DNA of 64,000 nt from Microvelia longipes (taxonomy: Eukaryota; Arthropoda; Insecta; Hemiptera; Veliidae): contig JACMZG010000008.1 of assembly GCA_018340805.1 (NCBI GenBank), forward strand, positions 76,160,416 through 76,224,415, written 5' to 3'. The notes below the pieces were generated by a model, which was given only the letters and a program-made list of their open reading frames with translations, did not search any database and was not told the origin of the DNA. The position numbers were made by a program, and so were the translations under genes. Positions 46,201 to 57,121 of the stretch are shown here, piece after piece. Positions within the stretch are counted from its first letter, which is position 1; every line of letters starts with the position of its first letter.

Positions 46201-46841
46201 AAGGAATAGGTTTGGTTTAGATAATGAGATTTTTTAAAGACGGGTCACAGTTTTTAAATATACTACAACTGTTTTTGTTCAAATGTAATTTAGCTCCACA
46301 ATATTTACGATATCCATTAGGTATGAATCAATATATCAAATATAATATTTCGAAAAAATAGTTCCCCTTAAAGAAACGTTTCCTAAGTAAATATTATTTT
46401 TGCAGCTACAAGAAATGATGTCTTTTTATTACGTGTAGAGTAGTGTGTGAAATATTTTGTTAGAGTTGTAGAGGAGGGGGGTCTAGGATTAAGTGAAGAG
46501 GAAAGAGAAATTTAATGGTTATTAGATTACGTTGGGTTTAATGGTTGCTTATCGATTGGTATTATCTGTTTATTCAGTATGGATACTTAGCGTTGATAGT
46601 ATCAAGGTTTAATATTTTAGTCAACCTAGGTAAACGAAGTCCCCTTTTTATAACATTAACAACATAATGTTTTTTCCGCTAGGAAAACTATTTCTTAAAT
46701 GTTTAGGAACATGTTGAGTTTATATTACAGTGGAATATAATTGATTTTACTCTCTTATAGTTTATATTACAACTTATTTTAATCTTTTTAAACTTTGGTT
46801 ACTAGTCGCAACTTGTTTTTAAAACAAAAACAAATAAAACT
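46201..46841. other. AT-rich spacer, nothing recognised
   Basis: No coding or repeat match seen. Confidence 0.4.
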
Positions 46842-46842
46842 T

Positions 46843-46905
46843 CTGGCGCGGGACACCGCATGCCGGGCGATACTCTTTTTAAATACGTGCTTCCGTTCTT
46901 AACTT
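46843..46905 (+). repeat. Family F motif, diverged
   Basis: GGCGCGGGACACCGCATGCC then GGGCGATACTCTTTTTAAAT and ACGTGCTTCC follow the motif order. Confidence 0.45.
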
Positions 46906-49246
46906 TCCGTTTACCCTTAATTTTCCGATTCATGCTCTATAACTTTAGCTACTTGTTGCTTTCTGACTCGTTACTCAATTCTTTCTGGATGTCCCAAGGG
47001 CAATGCAGATGTTCGTCTTAATGGTTTTACATAACGATTAAATCCTTCAAAAATTAGCAGAGCACATAATCATTTGCACTAAATTAAAATTAATTTTATG
47101 CTTATTAATCAAAGGGTTTAGGGAATTTTCTTTGAAAAATCTAAAAAGAAATTGAAAAAAATAATAAAGAGTGTTGATAATTAAACAAAACAGAAACTTG
47201 AGGAAAAATTATTTTTTAGAGCCTGCAAGGCTCTAAAAAATAATTTAGCATTAGCATTTTATTATTATCATTATAATTAAGGTCTCTGCTTCGAAGATCA
47301 CAATTTGAACTCAAAAGAGGGATTTGTGGAATAGTTTCAGAAAGCTTCCCAGGTAAAAAGGTAAAAATAAACCAAGTTATTACCTAAAAAAATTATGAGG
47401 TTAAGAATTTTTTGTTTCACTTAGCCATTGCTATAGATAAACAATATATTTTTCATTTATGACCATTGCGTGTTTGATATCTTTTGTTAGATGTGGTATT
47501 TCTTAGTAGTTTTGTTTAATATTTGTCATTTTTAATGCTTTGTAATAAAGGAATGCTATTAAAGATTATTCTGGGGAAAATAAAGATAAAAACTAAATAA
47601 ATATTCCTCTAATTTGTGTTCAGAACTCCTCCTTATTTTCCCCTCAGTGCATTAAAAAAGATGCCCCCAATTCAAGCATTAGAGCCTATAATGTATCATA
47701 CGATAAAGTATAGCTCAATGACTAAATAATACTTCAATCTTAGAAATTTGTCTATTTTTTCCTCCATACAATATAGATAAATAAATTAAATCAGACAATA
47801 TTATTCTGTAAGACAACAGGAATAGCATATTTAATTACCCTCTGATGGTGATATTAAAAATCTTCAAAAGTAATGAACGGTTTTTTGATATATGTTTATT
47901 AATTGATATACTACTATAAACAATTAAATGGGCAGACTATGTAAGTGGGTAGTGGAGGGGTTGCGCTGTATCAGGTCCTCAGAGGGTTAAGCACCTGAGA
48001 AGCCTTGATGCTTTTTTTGCTCTGTTGATTTTGTTTTGTTTATTTTCTTCATTTTTTTTATTTAAAGGTACGGTTTTCATTGTGGCCTATGCCTGTATTG
48101 ATACAAAATTTAAAAGAATATAATAAAGTACTAATATTGAAATTAAAGGAGAAATAATCAGTACTTTTTACTGTATTTTTTATTTATTTGTAAAGGCGGT
48201 GCCTTTTTGTTTTAATGTTATTATTGAGTTTCAAATTAAATTTTGTAAATAGTAAATAATTAAAAAAATAAATAAATAAAATATATACTAATGTTATTAA
48301 ATTAAAATAGGCATACTATATAATAAAAAAAATAATAAAAAAAGTACATTTAAACTTCTAATTGTGTTGTAACCTCGGTGATAGCCTATGGCTAAGCCTA
48401 CATTTATATTTTTTCATTGTAAAAAAGTGTAAATATGTTTGCAATAAATTTTTTTTTCTATTTTAATGAACGATTCAAAAGCCAAAAACTAATTTGTTGT
48501 GTACTTATAATGGAGATAAATTTAATCCGAGTATTTATTATTATTATTATTAACATGCTTGTACAATATTGTATGGTTTACAAAACTTAAATACTACAAA
48601 CAAAGCATTTTAAAGCTAGCCGTGGGCCGTCGCTTGAGTTGCTTTCATTATTTTGTACCTTAATTAGAAAAACAATTTTCAATATCATATATAATCAATT
48701 AGAAATACATGCAAAATTAATTATAAATAAAATCTAAAATATATAAAATAAATCTTAAAACTCAATTTTAATTTACCTTTTAATCTACATAATTAGCCAA
48801 GTAAAAAGTTATACAAAAATAATTAATATTTATAGTTTTATATAATAACCAATGTATTATTATCTTTAATTGATATCTTATTATGTTATATTGATTATTT
48901 ATTATTCTTTATGTATAAAAATACACACATATACATACACATACACACACATATACATATGCTACACTTACCTATTCATGCACATACAAACAAATATGAC
49001 TATATGTATAATTTCATACATAAATTTCTCTTGTAAACTGAGATTTAGTGTTTAATTAAATTATGCATGCACATGCCTAATTACATAATACTTACAAATA
49101 AAAATAATATACATTAAGTCATGCATTACTATTTATTTTATTTGAACGAGTTTTTAATTATTAAACTTAGCTAATTATCAGATTGTTTGATTCATTATAT
49201 TCTGTCATATAAGGTGTCGTATATCTCCAAGCAGTTTTTAGATATC
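46906..49246. other. AT-rich spacer, nothing recognised
   Basis: Contains a GAGCCTGCAAGGCTC palindrome (47218-47233) inside longer arms TTATTTTTTA/TAAAAAATAA, and a (CA)n-like tract at 48920-48955. No supported exon. Confidence 0.45.
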
Positions 49247-49900
49247 CTATAGTGAAGTATAATCGGGTCCGTTAAGTTGAGACAAGTAATCGTCGAAAGT
49301 TAAGGTTTTTTTCGAAAAATATTGAACTCTAAACTCTGACATGACGGGGCAACGAGCAATAAAATTATATCCGGTCTCTTCTTCCCGGGAGTTACACAAT
49401 TTACATGTATGATCGTTGTCATCAATCCAAGGTTTGTACTGTAGGTACATGACGTCGCCTCGGGCTTTGAATATCCAGCTTATATTGGACATATCAATTT
49501 TTATTCGAAAAATAGTTGATCCCGTTCGGTGGTGAATTATTCAATGTTTTATATATTAAAAATACCTTGAATTCTCCACATCTTCCTTGTACTGTCTATG
49601 CAATTTAATCCGAGTAAATCCAAATGATTTCAAAAGACTTAATCCAAAACCTTTATTAATTTTGAGTCAAGAATGTTAAACTAAGCATTTGGATATAATT
49701 GTTAAAAAAAAAAAATACTGGAGTCACACATAAAATCTCAAAGAGCAGCATGGAGCTTTTTAATTAGTTTTAGGTATGAATACCTCTGAAGCGGTGTCGG
49801 TATAGTGCTATATCATCAGCAAGAAACATGACTCTTTATACCTTGGTCAACAACAAGGATGTTTATAAAGAAGTTGAAGCAGATTATATATTTTAGAATG
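49247..49900 (-). pseudogene. LINE reverse-transcriptase and C-terminal remnant (minus)
   Basis: On the minus strand, FFINILVVDQ and then MFLADDIALYRH (about 49865-49795) match the region up to and including the Y/F-x-D-D box of non-LTR reverse transcriptases. Frameshifts separate it from a C-terminal frame at 49492-49247 that holds CKLCNSREEETGYNFIARCP, a C-x2-C-x9-N-x3-C knuckle typical of the end of such ORFs. Order and strand are consistent with one decayed element. Confidence 0.8.
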
Positions 49901-50027
49901 AGGGGAAGGATTTGTTAAAAAAGAGGTAATTTATAGATTTTGTAAATAAGCGTGATGGATTTAAAGACCTGGACAGTTATGTAGTAAGCATTGGATTATG
50001 CTTTTATAAACACACAAAACAATACAC
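49901..50027. other. AT-rich spacer
   Basis: Probably more of the decayed LINE. No motif seen. Confidence 0.4.
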
Positions 50028-50063
50028 ACACACACACACACCACACACCACACACACAACCAC

Positions 50064-50136
<73 letters not shown>

Positions 50137-50156
50137 TGTGTGTGTGTTTGTGTGAG
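50028..50156. repeat. Compound (CA)n(TA)n(TG)n microsatellite
   Basis: CA repeats, then about 36 bases of TA, then TG repeats. The whole is self-complementary and could fold as one hairpin. Confidence 0.95.
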
Positions 50157-50270
50157 TCTCTTGATTCTTGTGAATAAAAATTAATTTAAATGCTTTGATA
50201 TTGTCGTATGATAACCACTTTTTTCAAAAGATATTGACAAATGTATTTATAGTAATTTCTCTCCTTTATT

Positions 50271-51058
50271 TAGGAACTTAACAGCTTTCAATTTTAATGG
50301 GGAAAATTATATCAAATTAAGGTTTCCCTATTACTTACCATAAGATTACTATTATGGTTCCCTATTACTTACTTTACAACTTAAGATTATTATGAGATTG
50401 TGTAATCATAATATCACTAGATTATATTATAAGGGTAATTCCTCTGTATTTGATTCCACTGTACCCTGTCCTCTCTGTCTCTCCTATCCAGATAATATTA
50501 TTCATTTTATTTCCTCCTGTCGTTTTCTAGAAGAAATTAGAAATAAATATCCTATCCTCAAAGTAAATGATAACTTTGATTTTATATCCTTACTTAATGA
50601 ATTGAATGTTTTAAAACTTAAAACATTGTACAAATATGTTGATTCTCTATTATCTGCGAGAATAAGATACTTAGACGAAATAATTTGAGAACTTTCTTAA
50701 ATTTGTTTACCATAAAGAATGTCATTAATCCTAATTAACGTGATCGACTTAACTTATCAATTTAATTAATTATTGTGACTAAATGTTAATTCGCCACTTA
50801 AAAACTCTATTTCTGAAAATATTTAAAACAAAAATATGGAGTCCATTTTTTTACATTTGTAGAGGGTAATAATTACCAAATTATTTCTTAATTTGATTAT
50901 TTCTTGATGCGAAATTTGAAGATTGTGTATTATTAACAATATTTTAAACATTCTAATTTTTGTAAGAAATTTTTTCTTTGTAATTTTTTTTGTATTACTT
51001 CTTTTTATATAACTTTACACCCCTTTGTAGAAAACTTTATTGTTTCAAACAAATATAT
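50271..51058 (+). pseudogene. LINE C-terminal remnant (plus)
   Basis: The frame at 50392-50688 encodes RLCNHNITRLYYKG, then CPLCLSYPDNIIHFISSCRF followed by LEEIRNKYP. This is the C-x2-C-x7-H-x4-C knuckle at the C-terminus of a non-LTR ORF2. Upstream (50281-50391) LRFPYYLP is broken by an imperfect 40-bp tandem duplication with stops. AT-rich 3' trailer to about 51058. It is a different family from the remnant at 49247 and lies in the opposite orientation. Confidence 0.8.
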
Positions 51059-51444
51059 ATATTATATAAAAATTAACATGAGTAGGTAGGTTTATCTCTT
51101 GACGTGTCCAATGACAGTAAGCCAATGAGAACAGCCATCCGCCGGGTCCATGACACCGCAATATGATGGTCATCGGCCCACAACCTTCAATTCCTTAGTC
51201 TTTCTCTAAAAAAGTTAAAACTTTAACATTAGTCAATAACAGAGGCCTTTTGACCACGGCCAAATCGAGGCCACTACTTTGTCGACCTTTGTTTATCTTA
51301 GATATCCCTTGTGTATTAGTTGTTGTTTTTACTATTTGTAAATATTTTATTTTACATGACATTTGCTTTATTCAACGATATTTTATTATGTGGGCCTCCT
51401 CCTTTAGTAATGATTTGAGAAGGACATTCCTCCTCGTTTAGTAA
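51059..51444. other. Spacer, nothing recognised
   Basis: 51100-51200 and 51240-51290 have higher GC (GCCATCCGCCGGGTCCATG) but no supported exon. Confidence 0.4.
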
Positions 51445-51835
51445 AACATTGAGAAGAACTTTCCTCATCCTCTAGTAGAGATTTGAGAAAGACTTTCCTC
51501 CTCCTCTAGTAGAGATTTGAAAAGACTTTCCTTCTCTAGTAGAGATTTCTTTCTCCTCTCTGTAGAGATTTTGAGAAGGACTTTCGTCTCTCTAGTAGAG
51601 ATTTGAGAAGACTTTCCTCCTCCTCTAGTAGAGATTTGAGAAGGACTTTCCTCCTCCTCTAGTAGAGATTTGAGAAGGACTTCCTCCTCTTTAGTAAAAC
51701 ATGAGAGGACTTTCCTCCTCCTCTAGTAGAGATTTGAGAAGGACTTTCGTCTCTCTAGTAGGATTTGAGAGGACTTTCCTTCTCCTCTAGTAGAGATTTG
51801 AGAATGACTTTCCTCCTCCTCTAGTGTAAATTTGC
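51445..51835. repeat. 34-bp minisatellite, ~12 imperfect copies
   Basis: Unit CTTTCCTCCTCCTCTAGTAG then AGATTTGAGAAGGA. Several units carry deletions of 3-10 bases, which may be real or long-read errors. One strand is purine-rich. Confidence 0.9.
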
Positions 51836-52114
51836 TTTTTGAATTGGAGCTTATAGCTTATACAAACGCTGGTAAAGTAAAACACTGGTAATAACACAGT
51901 TAGCTTACACTGAGTACCAACCAATCAACTTATTAATGCCCTTATTGAGTACTTCGATCATCGCAGTGGTTGATATTCCGTCTCCTATGAAGTGACAAGT
52001 ACTCCTGCGTACGGTTTATATACGACCTACGGACTAATATAACCCAATATAGTATATGTTGAGTCTATATGTTATACTCCATTCGGTATAAGGTTAAAAA
52101 CGCGTTATACTTAC

Positions 52115-52215
52115 TTTTAAGTAATTTGAAGAGACGTAGGAGACGAAGAAGTCTTAGAGCTCTGAGCATTCTCAGTACGTTCAGATCCAAAGTTGTCAGG
52201 AACATTGAGATTACT
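52115..52215 (-). CDS. Cav-type channel, S4 voltage-sensor exon
   Basis: Minus strand, 101 bases. Acceptor TCTCTG-type TTTACAG, then A plus 33 codons and one base, then donor GTAAGT. The first A completes the GG left by the S2-S3 exon, giving Gly. The peptide runs VISMFLTTLDLN, then VLRMLRALRLLRLLRLFK, then LLK. This is an S4 helix with Arg/Lys at every third residue for seven repeats. Its job in such channels is to move with membrane voltage and open the pore. The Cav domain I consensus has four to five charges and a Pro in RPLR, so this is divergent; alternatives are another domain or another four-domain channel class. The next exon (S4-S5 linker) must supply two bases first; I did not find it. 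Confidence 0.85.
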
Positions 52216-52405
52216 CTGTAAACATTCGTTGTATGTGTTATATTACGATTTGTTTATTACGAAATTAAAGCAAGAGTTATTAAGAATCAAAGCAGCCAAC
52301 CCCTGAAAGGGGCAGACATAAGCAGGAAAGGAACTTGAAGTCAGGAAATAAACCTTAGATAATACTGTATATAGAGGGACAGGACCGTAAACACAATGTA
52401 ATTCT
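52216..52405. other. Channel intron, nothing else recognised
   Basis: Part of the 4.2-kb intron between the S4 and S2-S3 exons (52216-56383). Confidence 0.6.
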
Positions 52406-52836
52406 ACTGATAACACGAAAGCCAGTTGACTGGTGCACCTAAGTAATGCTGCCAACCTGACAACAAAACATTATTTTAATATTTGTCATAAATATCTATC
52501 AATGAAAAAGATCGTAAAGAACAAATATAATAGCTTAAAACACCTGCTGTATTGATTAAACCGGACCTTAAATGGCAAAAGGATAGCGGAATACAATATC
52601 TACATTTAGTTGACCAGGTCTACTTTTAATATAATTTTAACTAAAATTTAAAATGCTTAAAATATTATAATGCAACGATATTTATATTAGTATTTTATGA
52701 TTAATCAATCATTAATTAATAATAGAACATAATAATTCAGCAACCGGAAGTATTGCCAACTTTTTTTAAAATTGTATATTGTTAGGGTGGCAGCATTACT
52801 TAGGTGCACCAGTGAACCGCCTTTCGTGTTATCAGT
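52406..52836. mobile_element. Element with ~55-bp terminal inverted repeats, in channel intron
   Basis: ACTGATAACACGAAAG..TGGTGCACCTAAGTAATGCT (from 52406) recurs inverted as AGCATTACTTAGGTGCACCA..CTTTCGTGTTATCAGT (to 52836). 431 bp, no coding. Confidence 0.85.
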
Positions 52837-53312
52837 AAGTGCTCCTTCTATAGTATTATTCTAAGAAATAAACATACACTTGCAAAAAACTGACAAGCAA
52901 ATAAATGTAAAAATAATAAAGATTATATAGAAAATATAAAGTGTAAAGGTAGAAGTAGAAGGTACAAGAGATGTAATTAGAAGGTATGACTAAGGGATTG
53001 AAGGGCTCAAGGGATGATTGCATTATTGAATCGGTAAAAATTCAACACATTTTACCTCTAAAATGGTTTTTCAATTTTATCTTTCTACCTTAGGTTTATA
53101 TATTTCAAACAAATGGATTTAAAAAAATTATTCTCTGAGTAATTTAAATTATAGGAGTCGGAATAAAGTTTTTATATAATCTTTGTTAATAAAACAAGAT
53201 TATGTAAAACTTTATTTAAAATCCAATAATCAAAATCCACATTGTAATGTAGATTTTGATTACTGGATTTTACAGAAAATAAAATACATTCGTTATTTAA
53301 CCAAACTAAAGA
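52837..53312. repeat. AT-rich intron sequence with a hairpin
   Basis: 53218-53271 is a palindrome: AAAATCCAATAATCAAAATC..ACATT and inverse AATGTAGATTTTGATTACTG..GATTTT. The rest is unrecognised. Confidence 0.6.
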
Positions 53313-53560
53313 GTCACGCGTGGTGTAGTGGTTAAGGTACGTGGCCAATATACAGAATGAATCGACTTTAAACTTTTGAGTTTGTTTAGTCATGGGTTCA
53401 ATCCAGCACGGGCCTCTGGGTTTTTATGAGAGGGATACAAATCTGCGTACCTTATTCTTCAAAAGGGACGTAAAGCTGGTGGTCTCGAGCCTGTGCGTTG
53501 TCAGGTACTCGTTAAAGATCCCTTACCCTAAATAAAACTGGGTTTAGACAAAATTTTGGA
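53313..53560 (+). mobile_element. tRNA-derived SINE
   Basis: GTCACGCGTGGTGTAGTGG (A-box TGGTGTAGTGG at 53321-53331) and CATGGGTTCAATCCAGCACG (B-box GGGTTCAATCC at 53394-53404) form a pol III promoter. The A-B distance is longer than in a tRNA. The tRNA-unrelated body includes GGGACGTAAAGCTGGTGGTC and CGTTAAAGATCCCTTACCC, blocks shared by many animal SINE tails, and ends TAAATAAAA. No tRNA cloverleaf closes. Confidence 0.8.
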
Positions 53561-54374
53561 CCCACATAGTAGATTCATTATAATACTATAGTGTGTCTGC
53601 CTTGAAGTTTAAAGTGTATGGAGGTTTCGTTTAACAGTAAGGACACGTGTTGTTCCTAGTTTTCACTAGACTATAAGAGTCAGTGAAAATATGTATGATT
53701 GCTAGAAAAAAGTATGAGAGGAACCATAGAAATCCACGGCTCTTCGGTCTTGATCAGATGAAATATACCTACACTTGAAATTAAAAGGAGTAGAACACTA
53801 TCTTAGAAAGCTAACAAAAAGGGCCCAAAACGTGGCCTACTGCCTGGTAGTTACTACCATCCCCCCCCCATATTACTACTAACCAAACCGTAAGCAAGAA
53901 ATTGATTCCCGAGCATGGAAGCAAACTGTTTAAGGAAAATTCACCTGCTTTGCGGACCCCTATACCAGATTTTATTTTTAATTAAAATATATCTGGTTGT
54001 ACGTATTTAATAAAATATATTAAAAAATAAATAATGGGTCAATTGACCTTTTTTATTTTCAATTTAATTTTATCGTTATACTTTAACAAGCTTTTCAGTT
54101 TTTTTATTGCTTCCATCTTAAGTATTACATAATTAAAAAAAAATTTATAAAGAAAAGTTAAACTTAAGAAAGATATTAAATGTACTTGAAAAATAAAAGA
54201 AGTATAATTCAACAGTTAAAATTAAGGTTATATAATTCTAATAAAGTCTGTCTGTGACGGCAATAAGCAATAAAGTAAAGAAAGAATTTTATGAAGAAAC
54301 ACTAAGTTTTCAAGTTGTTTAAAGTTGGCGGGAAAACTTTCTTCAATATCTGTAAAAGAGTGGCAAGGGGCTCT
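53561..54374. other. Channel intron with family F motif
   Basis: 53912-53965 (ATTCCCGAGCATGGAAGCAA, GGAAAATTCACCTGCTTTGC, GGACCCC) is an inverted family F copy. 53750-53900 is unrecognised. Confidence 0.5.
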
Positions 54375-54930
54375 TCTGATGCCCAGACTCTTTACTACGT
54401 TCTACCGCCTCTAACTCTTTACTGTGTTATACCTGCCCAGACTCTTTACTGCGTTATACCAGCCCCTAACTCTTTACTGGTGTTACCTGCCCGACTCTTA
54501 CTGCTTCTTTCCAGCCCCTACTTTACTGCCTGCCCAGACTCTTTACTGCGTCTACTGCTGTCCTAGTACTACTGCCTGGACTCTCTTACTGCTTGCCCAG
54601 CCCCTAACTCTTACTGTGTTATACTGCCCAGACTCTTTACTGCGTGCCCCTAACTCTTTACTGTGTTATACCTGCCAGACTTTACTGCGTTCTCCAGCCC
54701 CTAACACTGTTATACCTGCCCAGACTCTTTACTGCGTTCTACCAGCCCCTAACTCTTTACTGTGTTATACCTACCCCAGACGACTGCGTTCTACGCGCCT
54801 TGCACACTCTTTACGTGCTTCCATCTGCCTGAACTATGCTGTTTCCATCAGCCTCAACCTCTTGACTAAGTTTATTCTTCCCCAACCTCTTTACAGTGAT
54901 CTAACTCTTTTCTGCGTAACTTTTTACCAC
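54375..54930. repeat. 27-28 bp minisatellite
   Basis: Alternating half-units GCCCAGACTCTTTACTGCGT and CCCCTAACTCTTTACTGTGT, each plus TATACC-type ends, about 18 copies with indels. Frames translating as LYCVIPA-type repeats are a by-product of the repeat and shift frame with each indel. Confidence 0.9.
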
Positions 54931-55384
54931 TTGGGTAACATTTTAAACACTTGACTTCATATTAAAAGTTAAATGTCAATACCTTTCTTTCAAATTCCTT
55001 TGACATTCCTCCTTTCTGTATTACCCCCTCTCCCCTCTTATTTTCCTCTCTCTCGCCTACACTTATGCTCTTTATATTTGATAAAATCAACGAAGTTAAA
55101 AATTCTTTTTGAAGATTTTTTTTTACTTCTATACCCTTTGTTAAAAAGAAAAATAGAAATAATTATAATTTTTTATTGAGCATAAATATGGAAAAATGTA
55201 TGTCTCCTCTAATAACAAATTCTTGACGCTTATTTAGATAAATTATTATTATTAATGTAGCTTTATTTTATTTCTTGTCCTTCGAATTTAATTACCAATT
55301 GAACGAATTATTTTTTTATGCTTTGTATGGTTAAACTTGTATCAGAGTGGCTTAGTTTATCAGTACTACTATGATAGTTTACAA
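54931..55384. other. Channel intron, pyrimidine-rich patch
   Basis: 55005-55068 is C/T-rich on the plus strand. No exon seen. Confidence 0.5.
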
Positions 55385-55840
55385 ACTACGTATTACGTAT
55401 ACTATACTATACTATACTACTATACTTATACTGATATACTATACTACTATATTGACTACTATACTATACTACTATACTTATACTGTTATACTATACTACT
55501 ATACTTACTACTATACTTACTACTATACTATACTACTATACTTATACTGTCATACTATACTATACTACTATACTAACTAATATACTATACTACTGTACTT
55601 ATACTGCTATACTAAGTAAATTGCTATACTATACTATTATACTATACCAACTACCATACTATACATAATACTATACCCTATACTATACTATACTGCTATA
55701 CTATGCTACATTACTATACTATACTATAATACTATACTATAATACTATACCTATACTGCTATAATATACTACACTACTATACTATACTACTATACTACAC
55801 TACTATACTATACTACTATACTATACTGCTACTATGACGT
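55385..55840. repeat. (TACTA)n satellite
   Basis: About 450 bases of ACTAT/ACT units with occasional TGC or TTA interruptions. Confidence 0.95.
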
Positions 55841-56114
55841 AGTAGAAAATATAATTTGTAAAATTTATGTAAGTTTCATTAATTTATTTTTGTCACCTTT
55901 TCTTGATGGTTTAAGTATAAAGCCAGTAGAGACAATAACGGCAGGGTTACCTGGACCCAACCGCGACATTTTGGGTCATCAACGTCAATAAAGGGCATCA
56001 TAACCAAAATTCAATCGTTATGATTCAACCGGATCTTCAAAATAACAAGTACCGGTTACCTAATCGATTAATGAAATTAATCGATTTTAATCTCACAGAC
56101 AGGCTTTATTAGAA

Positions 56115-56240
56115 GTTTTCCTCGCCACATTGGATTTGTTATATCAGACTCACTTCACTGCTCCTCAGACAGTAAATACATTGATTTTATTTCTAGCGGT
56201 CACCTTTCCAGACACTGACCTGAAGAATGCTCCTGCATTC
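56115..56240 (-). repeat. Family A repeat, 3' part, minus strand
   Basis: AAGTTTTCCTCGCCACATTG, CAGACTCACTTCACTGCTCC and a 5S-like piece AGCGGTCACCTTTCCAGACA, CTGACCTGAAGAATGCTCC. Confidence 0.7.
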
Positions 56241-56383
56241 TTATCGCCGCCACAGCTTAAGCTTATCATCATTATTATTTTATGCATATGACGATAAATT
56301 AACATAACATAAATTAACATATAAATGAAAAATGTTATATTAAAATACTAATGATAAATAATAATGCCTGATAGATTTCTTAC

Positions 56384-56523
56384 CCAATAATGATGATACA
56401 GAAGTCGAGAACATTCCAAGGGTTGCGTAAGTAAGCTCCAGGATGAAGCACAAAGCCATAAGCACAGGTTTTCAGTAACATTTCGATAACGAATATGACG
56501 AAGAACGCTATCTCTGTACTCTC
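56384..56523 (-). CDS. Cav-type channel, S2-S3 exon
   Basis: Minus strand, 140 bases: acceptor TTATGACAG, 46 codons plus GG, donor GTAAGA. The peptide starts [18 protein letters not shown] (S2, with the conserved acidic residue in IEMLLK), then TC, then [17 protein letters not shown] (S2-S3 linker) and [10 protein letters not shown] (S3, with its conserved Asp). The linker form A-Y-G-x-x-x-H-P-x-A-Y-L-R-N-x-W-N-x-L-D-F is that of the first domain of animal Cav1-type alpha-1 subunits, plasma-membrane calcium channels. Phase 0 entry matches the exon at 59572 (..PHL|ESTE..) and phase 2 exit matches the S4 exon, so the three exons support one another. Cav1 versus Cav2 cannot be settled here: LPDD in the S1 exon is Cav2-like. 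Confidence 0.92.
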
Positions 56524-56628
56524 CTGTCATAATCAAAGCCCATTAATTGTTATTTACTTAAAATCATTTTTTATCGTACAGTAAAAATAACATAAATAAT
56601 TATTTAAACGTTAGCTTGCAAAAATAAC

Positions 56629-56826
56629 AAGAGACTTTCGGCCTATTGTCCGCTGTGCGACGTCAGCGTTTGCTGTGGCCGTTTCCCGGCCACCGTGCGA
56701 CGTCAGCGCTTGCTGTGGCCGTTTCCCGGCCACTATGCGACGTCAGCGCTTGCTGTGGCCGTATCCCGGCCCCTATGCGACGTCAGCGCTTGCAGTGGCC
56801 GTTTCCCGGCCACTATGCGACGTCAG
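56629..56826. repeat. Family B island expanded as a 40-bp minisatellite
   Basis: Unit GCGACGTCAGCGCTTGCTGT then GGCCGTTTCCCGGCCACTAT at 56657, 56697, 56737, 56777 and partly 56817. The array resumes at 58083 after an inserted LINE fragment. Confidence 0.9.
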
Positions 56827-57087
56827 TAAAATCTCACCATCACGAAGTACAATTAAGAAATATTCATCATTATTACAACATCACCCAACACCGGACAAGA
56901 AAATTTGGGTCGTCTTTCACAGGATTTTCTCCTATTTTATTAAATTCAATACCTCATGAAATGTTAAACTTAAAGAATATTCATTTTAAAACTAAATTTA
57001 GAGAGTATTTATTCAACTTGCAAAAAAATAATGAAGCTCTTTTTAAGGAATTATTGTTTATTCTTTTTTTTAATATTTTTTTTAATT

Positions 57088-57121
<34 letters not shown>

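Noticed and set aside
54315..54954. Up to 176-codon frames with LYCVIPA-type repeats.
   Set aside because: They are translations of a minisatellite; the frame changes at each indel and no start or splice context is convincing.
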